DNA of 14,095 bases. Source: an uncultured Clostridia bacterium (GTDB taxonomy: Bacteria; Bacillota; Clostridia; Oscillospirales; Ruminococcaceae). Of this stretch, positions 5,455 through 12,954 are shown piece by piece. Below the pieces are notes generated by a model, which was given only the letters and a program-made list of their open reading frames with translations, was not told the DNA's origin and ran no database searches. Numbering within the stretch: the stretch's first letter is position 1; the number at the start of each line of letters is the position of its first letter. The DNA lies in NCBI GenBank assembly GCA_945835425.1, contig CAMAJC010000016.1, positions 1 through 14,095 of the forward strand. The letters run 5' to 3'. Made by a program: the position numbers and the translations under genes.

Positions 5455-6831
5455 ATGACCGAGACAGAAAAGATTCTGCGCAGGATCCGCGAGGACGCGG
5501 CTCCCGGTGAGAGGGAAATCCTCGCGGAATATATCAAAGAATGGATGGCGGGTGAAAAGCGCAGGCTGATGCTCGTCGGGCAGCGGTACTACGAAAACCG
5601 CGGGGATATTTTGCAGCGCTGCCACTGGATCGTGGGCGCGGACGGGCAGCTGAAGGAGGACAGAAATCTTCCGGCGGCGCGGATCGCCCATGGGTTTGTC
5701 CGCAAGCTGGTTGACCAGAAGGCGCAGTATCTCTTTGGGCGGCCGTTTACCGTCAAGTGCGAAGACAGGGCTTTTGCGCAGAAGTTAAACAGGCTCTTTG
5801 ACCCGACGCTGCGGTCGGAGATACGGGCGCTGTGCAAGGAGGCGGTCAACAAGGGGATCGCCTGGATGCAGGTCTGGCCGGAGGGCGGCACGGTTCATTT
5901 CAAGAAAATCCCGTCGGAAGAGCTGATTCCGATTTGGGAAAACGGGGAGCATGGGAAACTCCAGAAAATGCTGCACGTCTTTCCGATGGAGGTCTACAGC
6001 GGAAAGAAAAAAGAGGTGCTGCTGCGGGTAAGATGCTGGGATGAAGAAGGCGTGCAGGACTACTGGTACAAGGACGGAAAGCTCGAGGAAGACGGGGAAA
6101 GGCAGCCCCATCTGCTGCTGGACGGGAAAGGGCTGCTGCTGGACAGGCTTCCGTTTATCCCATTCCGGTATAACGAGGAGGAACTGCCGCTGATTCAGTT
6201 CATCAAGCCTTTGGTGGACGACTACGACCTGCTCAAGTCGCAGGACAGCGACAACCTTGGAGAGACAAGCGGTGCTTTGATGGTGCTGCAAAACTATGAC
6301 GGCACCGACCTCGGGGAATTCAGAGAGAATCTGGCGCGGTACAAGGCTGTCAAGGTCTCCGACGGCGGCGGACTGGACATCAAGGCGCAGCCGGTGCACA
6401 CCGACGCGGTGCTCGCCCATCTGAAGCAGGACCGGAAAGACCTCTACGAAACCGGGCGAGGGGTCGATACCCAGACCGAGACGCTGGGCAATGCGTCGGG
6501 CGTGACGATGAAGTTTCTGTACGCCGACCTCGACCTGGACTGCGCGGGAATCGAGAGCGCTTTTGCGGCCGGATTCGCGGAGATGGTGCGGTTTATCGGG
6601 CTGTTTTACGGGCTGATGGGCGAAGGGGATTTCGCTGATGTGCCGGCGGAGATTATCCTGAACCGTGATATTATCGTCAACGAGGGCGATTCGATCGACC
6701 AGTGTGTCAGCTCGGCGGCGCTGCTGTCGAAAAAGACGGTGCTGGAAAACCATCCGTGGGTCGTGAATGTTGAGGAAGAGCTGGAAAGGCTGTGTGCGGA
6801 AGGAGGCGAGACGGATGGAAGAAAGGAATGA
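5455..6831 (+). CDS. phage portal protein, SPP1 gp6-like
   Basis: A 458-residue portal protein of the SPP1 Gp6-like family. Twelve copies form the ring at the capsid vertex through which DNA passes and to which the neck and tail attach. Family features visible are ENRGDILQR near residue 45, the motif HGFVRKLVDQKAQYLFGRPF (about residues 79-98), the LIQFIKPLVDDYDLLKSQ stretch, NASGVTMKFLYADLDLDC, and the C-terminal PAEIILNRDIIVNEGDSID. The start is ATG 5455 with AAGGAGG seven bases before it. The length is normal. No terminase gene precedes it; a repeat array does. Its end overlaps the scaffold gene by 17 bases, as in compact head operons. Confidence 0.9.
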   Translation: MTETEKILRRIREDAAPGEREILAEYIKEWMAGEKRRLMLVGQRYYENRGDILQRCHWIVGADGQLKEDRNLPAARIAHGFVRKLVDQKAQYLFGRPFTVKCEDRAFAQKLNRLFDPTLRSEIRALCKEAVNKGIAWMQVWPEGGTVHFKKIPSEELIPIWENGEHGKLQKMLHVFPMEVYSGKKKEVLLRVRCWDEEGVQDYWYKDGKLEEDGERQPHLLLDGKGLLLDRLPFIPFRYNEEELPLIQFIKPLVDDYDLLKSQDSDNLGETSGALMVLQNYDGTDLGEFRENLARYKAVKVSDGGGLDIKAQPVHTDAVLAHLKQDRKDLYETGRGVDTQTETLGNASGVTMKFLYADLDLDCAGIESAFAAGFAEMVRFIGLFYGLMGEGDFADVPAEIILNRDIIVNEGDSIDQCVSSAALLSKKTVLENHPWVVNVEEELERLCAEGGETDGRKE

Positions 6832-7360
6832 GCAGCAGGCGCTGCTGGAAAGCGTCAGGGCGGCGCTGGAAGGATGCGATGAGCAGGAAAGGGAAGCGCT
6901 TGGCCATGAACTGGCGGCGCTGGCGGAAGGATTTGCCGGTGCGGCTGAATGGGAAGCGGAGCAGCTGGCAAGGAGCGAGGCGCGGGTGCAGATGGAGCAG
7001 CGGCTGACTGAATATGAGCAGCAGGTAGGTGCGCTCCGTCTGCAGGCGCAGGAGCTGAAACAGATGAAAAGGGCTGCGGCTGCGGCGTTTTTTGTGCAGG
7101 CAGGAGCGGTCGACGGAGAGTATTTGGCAGAGCGTCTGGGAGAGCAGATCCGGTTTCAGGATGGGGAGATCGGGGAGCCTGCGGCGCTGATAAAGGCGGC
7201 GCGGGAACAGTACCCGGCGCTGTTTAAAAAGGAACTGGTTGGCGTCAGGCCCGCAGAGGTCAAGGAAATCCATGAGCCGGTGCGGGAGTTAAGCTTCCTC
7301 GAACGGGCAAGGCTTTATGAGCAGCGGCCGATGGATTACCGCCGAGCGTTCGGAAGATGA
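6815..7360 (+). CDS. phage scaffold / minor structural protein (DUF4355/GP20-like)
   Basis: A protein of 181 residues, rich in Glu, Ala, Gln and Arg and largely predicted as coiled coil (for example EQRLTEYEQQVGALRLQAQE), sitting between portal and capsid genes. That is the position and character of phage scaffolding proteins (DUF4355 / GP20 type), which guide capsid assembly and leave the head. Within it a FFVQAGAVDGEYL segment followed by a short helix and a polar C-terminus (RLYEQRPMDYRRAFGR) fits family members. Start ATG 6815 has AAGGAGG eight bases upstream and overlaps the portal end. The family call rests on composition and position more than on motifs. Confidence 0.75.
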   Translation: MEERNEQQALLESVRAALEGCDEQEREALGHELAALAEGFAGAAEWEAEQLARSEARVQMEQRLTEYEQQVGALRLQAQELKQMKRAAAAAFFVQAGAVDGEYLAERLGEQIRFQDGEIGEPAALIKAAREQYPALFKKELVGVRPAEVKEIHEPVRELSFLERARLYEQRPMDYRRAFGR

Positions 7361-7445
7361 ACCGGGACGCGGAAAAGGATGTATCCGTCTGAGAGGACGG
7401 TGCAGGATAAAGTAAACCAACTGATGAAAAGAAAGGGAAATGAAA

Positions 7446-8270
7446 ATGGCAGAAACGATTACCAAACTGGCAAATCTTGTAAATCCTGAGGTCATGGGCG
7501 ACTGGGTCACTGACCATCTCCAGAAGGAGATGAAGTTTGCGCCCCTGTGCACCATCGATGAGAGCCTGATGGGCAGGGCCGGCGACACGGTTACGGTGCC
7601 GAAATACGCCTATATCGGCGATGCGGGCGAAATCCCCGAGGGCGGCGAGATTCCCGTCGTGCAGCTGACGGCTTCTTCGGTCAACATCCAGGTGAAAAAG
7701 GCCGGCAACGGCATCGAGCTGACCGACGAGGCAGTGCTGGCCGGTTACGGCGATCCGCTGGGTGAGGCGGCAAACCAGCTGACCATGTCCATCGCGGGCA
7801 AGGTGGATTCCGATGTGCTGGAGACTCTCGGCGACATCGGCAGCACAATGACCTCTACTTCGGCTGATAAACTATCGGCAGACGTGGTCGCGGACGCGCT
7901 GGTGCTGTTCGGCGAGAAGGACTCGGAGGACAAAGTGCTGATCGTCGCGCCGGAACAGCTGGCGGCTCTGCGCAGAAGCGAAGGGTGGCTCAAGGCGACC
8001 GATGTGGGCGCGATGCAGCTTGTTTCCGGTGCGGCCGGGATGATCCACGGCTGTCAGGTCGTGGTTTCGGGCAAGATCAAGGCGGTCGAGGGCAAGTATG
8101 AAAACTACATCGTCATGCCCGGCGCCCTGACCCTGTTCCTGAAAAAGGACACCGAGGTCGAGACCGACCGCGATATCGTCCACAAGCTGACGGTCATTAC
8201 CGCGGACAAGTACTATGCCGTCTATCTGGCCAACGAGGGCAGAGCGGTCAAGCTGGTCTGCTCGGCATAA
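7446..8270 (+). CDS. phage major capsid protein, N4-gp56/HK97-fold family
   Basis: A 274-residue major capsid protein of the N4 gp56-like group found in many Clostridia phages. Visible features are the N-terminal ITKLANLVNPEVMGDWV, the TIDESLMGRAGDTVTVPKY strand-loop, GDAGEIPEGGEIPV, ELTDEAVLAGYGDPLGEA (about residues 92-109), DKVLIVAPEQLAALR, and the C-terminal HKLTVITADKYYAVYLANE. There is no protease gene and no delta domain, so assembly would use the separate scaffold. The start is ATG 7446, eight bases after AAAGGG; the ATG at 7440 is too near the site. It has the strongest coding character of the window, as expected for the most abundant virion protein. Confidence 0.9.
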   Translation: MAETITKLANLVNPEVMGDWVTDHLQKEMKFAPLCTIDESLMGRAGDTVTVPKYAYIGDAGEIPEGGEIPVVQLTASSVNIQVKKAGNGIELTDEAVLAGYGDPLGEAANQLTMSIAGKVDSDVLETLGDIGSTMTSTSADKLSADVVADALVLFGEKDSEDKVLIVAPEQLAALRRSEGWLKATDVGAMQLVSGAAGMIHGCQVVVSGKIKAVEGKYENYIVMPGALTLFLKKDTEVETDRDIVHKLTVITADKYYAVYLANEGRAVKLVCSA

Positions 8271-8283
8271 ACGGTTTGTTTTG

Positions 8284-8307
8284 TCCCCCGGCGGAAAAGC
8301 TGGGGGA
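8284..8307. terminator. hairpin after the major capsid gene
   Basis: TCCCCCGGC (8284-8292) and GCTGGGGGA (8299-8307) pair with one G-T wobble around loop GGAAAA. No T run follows, and the next ribosome binding site starts three bases later. Attenuation between highly and weakly expressed genes would fit, but is inferred. Confidence 0.5.
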
Positions 8308-8323
8308 TGAAAGGAGGAATAGG

Positions 8324-8644
8324 ATGTGGATAGAGGCTGATGAGGCGGCAGAGCGGGTCTGCGGCATTGCGGCGGAGATAACCGGGTGTGAGGCCGGAGA
8401 AAAGCAGCGGACGGCGGCAGGGCTGCTGGTAGCCGAACTGATGGAATACTGTCATCTGGAACAGGTACCGGAGGGCGCGCTCTGGGCCGCTGCGGAGGAA
8501 CTGGTCAGGCGATGCGGCGGTGTGTCCGCGGCAAGCGGCGTTTCCCGGGTGTCGCTCGGGGATTACGCCGTTCAGTATCGGGATGGCAATGAGGACGGCG
8601 GCTGGAAATGGAAGCTGCGGCCTTGGAGAAAGATTGGGTTTTAG
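8324..8644 (+). CDS. phage head-tail connector protein (gp6-like)
   Basis: A 106-residue protein right after the capsid gene. Composition is helix-rich (EADEAAERVCGIAAEITGC, then QRTAAGLLVAELMEYCHLEQVPEGALWAAAEELVRRCGG), ending in a strand-like VSLGDYAVQYRDG and a short WKLRPWRKIGF tail. This pattern and position fit the gp6/gp15-like head-tail connector (adaptor) family, whose ring sits under the portal. The start is ATG 8324, six bases after AAAGGAGG; earlier in-frame starts have no site. Identification rests on position plus a general helical pattern, so it is moderately sure. Confidence 0.65.
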   Translation: MWIEADEAAERVCGIAAEITGCEAGEKQRTAAGLLVAELMEYCHLEQVPEGALWAAAEELVRRCGGVSAASGVSRVSLGDYAVQYRDGNEDGGWKWKLRPWRKIGF

Positions 8645-8684
8645 GTTAGGGAGATGTGCATTTCGGGAACGCGGTGCGGGTTAA

Positions 8685-8753
8685 ATGAAGTGTGCCTAAA
8701 GGCACATGAAAAATGAAGCGCGGCTGGAGCCGCATGAAGACGCTGCGCTAATG
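8685..8753. repeat. short hairpin-repeat array, copy 4
   Basis: It contains GTGCC-TAAA-GGCAC and GCGGC-TGGA-GCCGC, linked by ATGAAAAATGAAGC, then the unit TGAAGACGCTGCGCT at 8735-8749. Nearly identical to copy 2 at 3789-3857. Confidence 0.75.
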
Positions 8754-8864
8754 CTGAGACGGGAAGTCTGTGTATGCATCTGGAAACGGGTGCGGGACGG
8801 AAAGCTGCGACCCTTCCGTCATGCCGGGCATGACACCTCCCCTTAAAAGGGGAGGCTGGGGCTT

Positions 8865-9000
8865 GGGGACGGGAATGGGTGAGTGTGCCGGGGACGTGGT
8901 GCGGAGAGGAAGGTGGCGGCGGGCTGAGGGCAGCCCGCCCTACCGGAAAGGACGGAAAGCTGTTGCGTATATCTGGAGACGGGTGCGGGACGGGAAGTGG
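8865..9000. repeat. 136-base intergenic repeat, copy B
   Basis: Matches 3653-3786 closely, including the perfect 9-base-pair stem GGCGGGCTG (8918-8926) / CAGCCCGCC (8931-8939) and the end GGGTGCGGGACGGGAAGTGG. Differences are mostly single-base changes plus a few single-base gaps. Confidence 0.75.
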
Positions 9001-9084
9001 GAAAAACCGCACGGACATATCTCCGAAAGAGAGAAAAGCTGATTTTATCAGAGATTTCCTGATGATGAGAAAGGAGTGATGCGG

Positions 9085-9444
9085 ATGGATTTTGTGCGGG
9101 AAGAACGGGTTTTCCTTGACTTTTGCGGGCAGTTCGGCGGGAAGTGCGGGGTGCTGCGTAGAGGTTGGGAGGACGACGGCGAGCGGCAGCGGGAAGTCCT
9201 GAACAAAATCGGGGAGAGCGTTTGTCTGCTCACCGGTATGGGTGAGGGGCTGCCGGAAGAAGGTGCGGCGGCTGTCAACAAAAGCCGGGCGAAAATTTAT
9301 CTGCCCCGTGACGCCGATATCCGGGCAGGCGACTGTCTGGAGGTGGACTGGGGAAAAGAAAGCCACCGGTTTGTGGTCTGCGGACAGCCGCAGGTATACC
9401 CGGCCTACAGGATGGCGGCGGTGCGTAAGGAGGAGTGGATTTGA
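9085..9444 (+). CDS. head closure / neck protein, XkdH-like (DUF3599-type)
   Basis: A 119-residue protein, beta-rich in its second half (AKIYLPRDADIRAGDCLEVDWGKESHRFVVCGQPQVYP), ending in VRKEEW. This matches the XkdH-like / head-closure (stopper) proteins, which carry a small beta-barrel and join connector and tail. The RDADIRAGDCLEVDW element, an 'intermediate coordinate to parameter' pattern, is typical of them. The start is ATG 9085, eight bases after AAAGGAG; ATG 9079 and GTG 9076 lie too close. Its stop overlaps the start of the next gene (TTGA at 9441-9444), so the two are translationally coupled. Confidence 0.65.
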   Translation: MDFVREERVFLDFCGQFGGKCGVLRRGWEDDGERQREVLNKIGESVCLLTGMGEGLPEEGAAAVNKSRAKIYLPRDADIRAGDCLEVDWGKESHRFVVCGQPQVYPAYRMAAVRKEEWI

Positions 9445-9857
9445 CGGATTTTCAGGCGGCGGTCGTGCGGCTGCTGCGCAGGGAATACGGGGACGCGCTG
9501 ATCGTGACCGAGGAGATTGCGGCCGGGATGGCAAAACCCTGTTTCCAGGTGCTCTGCGGCGAAATTTCCCTTCGCAAGGAGATGGGCAGGCGGTGGAGAA
9601 AGGAAGAAAAGCTCCTGGTCTACTGGTATCCGCCGGATGGAGAAGAACCGCAGGATGAGGAAACAGGGCTGCAGATGCTGCTGCGGACGGCGGCGCGCGG
9701 TGTTGCGACGGCGGCGGAGAGGGAAAAAGGGCGGCTGAAAATCACCCTCTCGCTCTCCCAAATCCTGTTCATGGACGAGGAAGAAGCGGCGCTGATGAAG
9801 AAGATGCTGCTGCAGCTTTACGAGGAAGGAATAATCAATGAAGATACCAACTTATGA
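9441..9857 (+). CDS. phage tail terminator family protein, XkdI-like (DUF6838)
   Basis: A 138-residue protein of the phage tail terminator (DUF6838) group, which caps the tail and joins it to the neck. It shows the family pattern: N-terminal TDFQAAVVRLLRREYGDALIVTEEI, then MAKPCFQVLCGEIS, then LLVYWYPPDGEEPQDEE, and a final strand LKITLSLSQILF. The TTG at 9441 is the likely start because AAGGAGG (9427-9433) ends seven bases before it, while the GTG at 9435 is one base away. The gene overlaps XkdH-like at its start and baseplate J at its end (20 bases). In PBSX the next gene would be XkdJ, then the sheath. Confidence 0.65.
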   Translation: MTDFQAAVVRLLRREYGDALIVTEEIAAGMAKPCFQVLCGEISLRKEMGRRWRKEEKLLVYWYPPDGEEPQDEETGLQMLLRTAARGVATAAEREKGRLKITLSLSQILFMDEEEAALMKKMLLQLYEEGIINEDTNL

Positions 9858-10899
9858 GGAACTGAAGGAAAGGTGCTTATCCAAAGTGCCGGCGGAGCTG
9901 GACAGGCGGGAAGGGAGCCTCATTGACACGGCGGTGGCGCCGGTCTGCGCGGAGCTGGCGGCGGCTTATCTGACGCTGAAAAGCTATTATGACCTGCTGT
10001 TTCCGGACAGCTCCGAAGGCGAGTATCTGGACAAGATCGCGGCCCAGTACGGCTTGAAACGCGGAGAGGCGACCCCGGCGGTCCTGAAAGCGGTGTTCAA
10101 AAGCCAGAAAGGGGAAGCTTTTGTGCCGCCGGACGGGATGCGGTTTTCCTTAAACGGGCTGTTTTATTTGCTGAGCGGGAGTGCAGGCGGAGAAGGCGTG
10201 CTGACCTGCGAGACGGCGGGTGAGGAGGGCAACCGGCTGGGAGAGCCGCTGCCCTGCGATTATCTGTCTGACTTCGGGAGCGCGGAGGCGGTCGAGGTCC
10301 TGACGCCGGGCGAGGACCGGGAAGGAGATGAGCCGCTGCGGGAAAGGGTATTGGAGCTGCTCAAATACCCGGCTTTCGGCGGCAATGTCAGCGACTATAA
10401 AGAAAAGGTGCGCACGGTCCCCGGCGTCGGAGGCGTCAGGGTCACGCCGGTCGTGTTGGGCGGCGGTACGGTCGGGGTGCAGGTGCTGGGCAGCGACCTG
10501 ATGCCGGCGAGCGAGACACTGCTAGAGGCGGTGCGGACGCTGCTCATCCCGGAATATCAGGGAGACGGGCTGGGACTGGCGCCGATCGGGCACACGGTCT
10601 ATGTGGAGGCGCCGGAAGAGGTGGTCATCGATGTGCAGGCAGAGCTTCTTTCCGGCAGCGACGCCGCCGAAGTGAAAGAGCTGGCGGAAGAGGCTGTCAA
10701 AGAATATCTGCGCGGGCTGCGTGCCCAGTGGGAAGACAATGAGCCGGTGGTGCGGTACAGCGGGATGATCGCGGCGCTTTCCGGAGCGGAAGGCGTGGTC
10801 GATGTGAGCGGACTGACCATCAACGGCGGCAGCGGGAATGTGGAATGTGACGGCGTGCCGGTGGAAGGAAGCATTTCCCTGACCGTAAAGGCAATGTGA
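9838..10899 (+). CDS. xkdT: baseplate J family protein, XkdT-like
   Basis: A 353-residue baseplate wedge protein of the Baseplate J (PF04865 / XkdT) family, equivalent to T4 gp6, which forms the ring that holds the fibres and triggers sheath contraction. Visible features: N-terminal YEELKERCLSKVPAELDRREGSLIDTAVAPVCAELA (LDxREGS is typical), the FPDSSEGEYLDKIAAQYGLKRGEATPA block, PAFGGNVSDYKEKVRTVPGVGGVRVTPV (about residues 180-207), and the C-terminal GVVDVSGLTINGG. Start ATG 9838 follows GAGGAAGGA and overlaps the preceding gene by 20 bases, a coupling normally seen with XkdS, not with a terminator gene. XkdU follows after 13 bases, as usual. Confidence 0.9.
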   Translation: MKIPTYEELKERCLSKVPAELDRREGSLIDTAVAPVCAELAAAYLTLKSYYDLLFPDSSEGEYLDKIAAQYGLKRGEATPAVLKAVFKSQKGEAFVPPDGMRFSLNGLFYLLSGSAGGEGVLTCETAGEEGNRLGEPLPCDYLSDFGSAEAVEVLTPGEDREGDEPLRERVLELLKYPAFGGNVSDYKEKVRTVPGVGGVRVTPVVLGGGTVGVQVLGSDLMPASETLLEAVRTLLIPEYQGDGLGLAPIGHTVYVEAPEEVVIDVQAELLSGSDAAEVKELAEEAVKEYLRGLRAQWEDNEPVVRYSGMIAALSGAEGVVDVSGLTINGGSGNVECDGVPVEGSISLTVKAM

Positions 10900-10912
10900 G
10901 AGGTGAGGGAAG

Positions 10913-11419
10913 ATGGATTATCTGGACTATCTGCCGGACGCGTTCCGTGAGACAAAGGAGTACCAGGCTCTGGGAGAAGCCTTTGACCCGCTGACGGCGG
11001 AGCTGGAGGACGGGATCGGCGCGGTTCCGGAGGAGTACCTGCCTTCTTCCGCGCAGGAGCAGCTGGTCCGTTGGGAGAGAGTGCTGGGACTGTCCGGCAG
11101 CGGCGATATCGCCGAGCGGCGGTTCGCGGTGCTGACAAGACTGGCGGGCATCCGGCCGTATACCATGGCGCAGCTGAAAAGGCAGCTGCGGGCGTCCATG
11201 GGTGAAGGACAGTTCGCGGCGGAGGTATGGCCCGATGAGTTTCTGCTGCGGGTATCGGTGCCGTCGGGTGCGGAAAAGCTGCTCTCGGCCATGGCAAGGG
11301 AGCTGCGGCGGATGATCCCGGCCAATATGACCCTGGAAACGGCGGTCAGCGAACCGTTGGAAAGCGGGCTGTATACCGGCGCGGTGCTGTGTATCAGCGA
11401 CCGGATGCAGATCCGGTAA
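10913..11419 (+). CDS. xkdU: DUF2313 baseplate protein, XkdU-like
   Basis: A 168-residue protein of the DUF2313 (XkdU/YmfQ) family, a baseplate component probably equivalent to T4 gp53 or phage P2 gpI, linking baseplate J to the tail fibre. It begins DYLDYLPDAFRETKEYQAL, as family members do (YLP followed by a short helix), then has EEYLPSSAQEQLVRWERVLGL and ERRFAVLTRLAGIRPYTMAQLKRQL, ending in a beta-rich segment. Start ATG 10913 lies after GAGAGGTGAGGG. It is in the usual place after baseplate J. In PBSX-like phages the fibre gene follows; here a 150-base gap and the sheath gene come first. Confidence 0.85.
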   Translation: MDYLDYLPDAFRETKEYQALGEAFDPLTAELEDGIGAVPEEYLPSSAQEQLVRWERVLGLSGSGDIAERRFAVLTRLAGIRPYTMAQLKRQLRASMGEGQFAAEVWPDEFLLRVSVPSGAEKLLSAMARELRRMIPANMTLETAVSEPLESGLYTGAVLCISDRMQIR

Positions 11420-11515
11420 GGCGGATGGAAGGCACTCATTTCCGTACAGGCAGGGAATCGCCGGATGAGCAGGCCGGTGTGGTCATCGGTCCGGCAATTT
11501 CTGCGATATGGATAA

Positions 11516-11541
11516 ATGAACCTTCGATGCAGAGGGTTCAT
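11516..11541. terminator. weak stem between XkdU-like and sheath genes
   Basis: ATGAACC (11516-11522) and GGTTCAT (11535-11541) pair with a 12-base loop. It lies just before the sheath ribosome binding site. The rest of the gap 11420-11569 holds no gene and no copy of the repeats. Confidence 0.35.
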
Positions 11542-11569
11542 AAAATAAATATAAAAAGGAGAAATGAAG

Positions 11570-12880
11570 ATGGCTGGAGGAACTTTTGTAACCAGAAACA
11601 AGGTGCGCGCAGGCGCTTACATCAATTTTGTCTCGGAATTCTCGCCGCTGGGCACGGTCTCTGACCGCGGCGTCGTTCTGCTGCCGATGAAACTGCCCTT
11701 CGGCACGGTGCACACGGCGGTGGCGGTCGAGGGTGATACCGACGTGCGGAAGCTGTTCGGGCTGTCGGCGCTGTCGGATGAGCTGCTGCTGCTGCGCGAG
11801 GCTGCAAAGAGAGCGAGCAGGGTGCTGGTTTGGAGACTGAACGGCGGCGAGACGGCGAGCAAGACCGATTCCGGGCTGACGGTCGTCGCGCGCTATCCCG
11901 GCAGCATCGGCAACACCCTGGCGGTCAAGATCATCGACCCCGAGGACGACAGCGGCGTATATTATGTCCAGACCTTCCTGGGAGAGAAGATGGTCGACGA
12001 GCAGGAGGCGGTCCAGATCGAAGACCTGGTGGGCAACGACTGGGTGCTGTTTTCCGGTACAGGCGAGCTGACGCCTCATGCGGGAATTGTGCTGGAGGGC
12101 GGCAGCGACGCTGACCCGGATGAATACGACTGGGAGGACTTTTTCTACGCGGCCGAACGGCTGACCTTCAACACCATGGCGGTGCCGACGGCCGACAAGG
12201 CGGTCAAGCAGATGGCATTTTCCTTCGTCAAGCGGATGCGCGAGGACGAGGGCGTCAAAATCCAGGCGGTCGTCGCCAACATGGAGGCCGACTACGAGGG
12301 CATCATCTCGGTTTACAGCGGCGTCCATCTGGAGGACGGCACCCACATTTCGGCAGCGCAGGCGACCGCTTATGTGGCCGGTATGACTGCAGGCGCCGCA
12401 GTCAATAAGTCCTGCACCTACGACCGTTATGACGGCGCGGTCAGCGTCGACCGTCAGCTGACGGCCAGCGAGATCGTTGCGCTCTTGAAAGCAGGACATT
12501 TCCTCTTTATCCAGCGCGGCAGCAAGGTCGTCGTTGAGCAGGACATCAACACCTTTACCAGCTTTACCACCGAAAAGGGCAACGCCTTCCGCAAAAACCG
12601 CACCCTCCGGGTCATGGACGCAATCGGCACCGATGTGCGCACGATTTTCGAGGACTACTATCTGGGCAAATGCGCCAACGATACCGACGGCAGGGCGTTG
12701 TTTAGAGAAGAACTGTTCTCCTATCTCAGCCAGCTGTACGAGGTGCGTGCCATTGAAAAGCCCGCGCTGGAGGATATTACCGTCACCCGCGGCGAAACGG
12801 CGGACAGCGTGATCGTCGAGATGGCGGTGCAGCCGGTCGACGCCATGGAGAAGCTGTATATGACCGTCACGATCGAGTAA
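11570..12880 (+). CDS. xkdK: phage tail sheath protein, XkdK-like
   Basis: A 436-residue contractile tail sheath protein of the XkdK family. Features seen: the N-terminal MAGGTFVTRNKVRAGAYINF that lines the baseplate contact, GLTVVARYPGSIGNTLAVKI (about residues 101-120), the AATADKAVK-like domain (about residues 190-230), and the C-terminal block DRQLTASEIVALLKAGHFLFIQRG, NRTLRVMDAIGTDVRTIFEDYYLGKCAND, and the family-typical VDAMEKLYMTVTIE end. Length is normal for the family. Start ATG 11570 is eight bases after AAAGGAG; ATG 11564 is only two bases away. The sheath gene is usually directly before the tube gene; here it is separated from it by about 7 kb and lies next to the fibre gene. Confidence 0.92.
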   Translation: MAGGTFVTRNKVRAGAYINFVSEFSPLGTVSDRGVVLLPMKLPFGTVHTAVAVEGDTDVRKLFGLSALSDELLLLREAAKRASRVLVWRLNGGETASKTDSGLTVVARYPGSIGNTLAVKIIDPEDDSGVYYVQTFLGEKMVDEQEAVQIEDLVGNDWVLFSGTGELTPHAGIVLEGGSDADPDEYDWEDFFYAAERLTFNTMAVPTADKAVKQMAFSFVKRMREDEGVKIQAVVANMEADYEGIISVYSGVHLEDGTHISAAQATAYVAGMTAGAAVNKSCTYDRYDGAVSVDRQLTASEIVALLKAGHFLFIQRGSKVVVEQDINTFTSFTTEKGNAFRKNRTLRVMDAIGTDVRTIFEDYYLGKCANDTDGRALFREELFSYLSQLYEVRAIEKPALEDITVTRGETADSVIVEMAVQPVDAMEKLYMTVTIE

Positions 12881-12904
12881 GGATCGGGAGATTTGCGGTC
12901 CAGT

Positions 12905-12936
12905 GGCCGGTTCTGCTTGTTTGAGCGGGACCGGCC
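12905..12936. terminator. strong hairpin between sheath and tail fibre genes
   Basis: Arms 12905-12917 and 12924-12936 form a 13-base-pair stem with two G-T wobbles and loop TGTTTG. GC-rich outer half (GGCCGG/CCGGCC). No T run follows, and the fibre ribosome binding site starts six bases later. It could reduce expression of fibre relative to sheath, which is needed in many more copies. Confidence 0.5.
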
Positions 12937-12954
12937 GGGCGGAAAGGAGATACA

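Larger units (their letters stand above)
8645..9084. other. 440-base non-coding gap between connector and XkdH-like genes
   Basis: No credible gene. It holds a hairpin-repeat array (8685-8753), then a palindrome GTCATGCC-G-GGCATGAC (8818-8834), a stem CCTCCCC-TTAAAA-GGGGAGG (8836-8855), the larger repeat shared with 3653-3786, and a conserved tail GGGAAAAACCGCACGGACAT at 8999 that resembles the sequence after the 4563 hairpin. A short frame at 8879-9079 runs through the repeats and is judged spurious. Confidence 0.7.

Noticed and set aside
8879..9079. A small frame in the gap before the XkdH-like gene (66 codons)
   Set aside because: It runs through the 136-base repeat; the frame is not kept in the copy at 3653, and no ribosome binding site precedes it.
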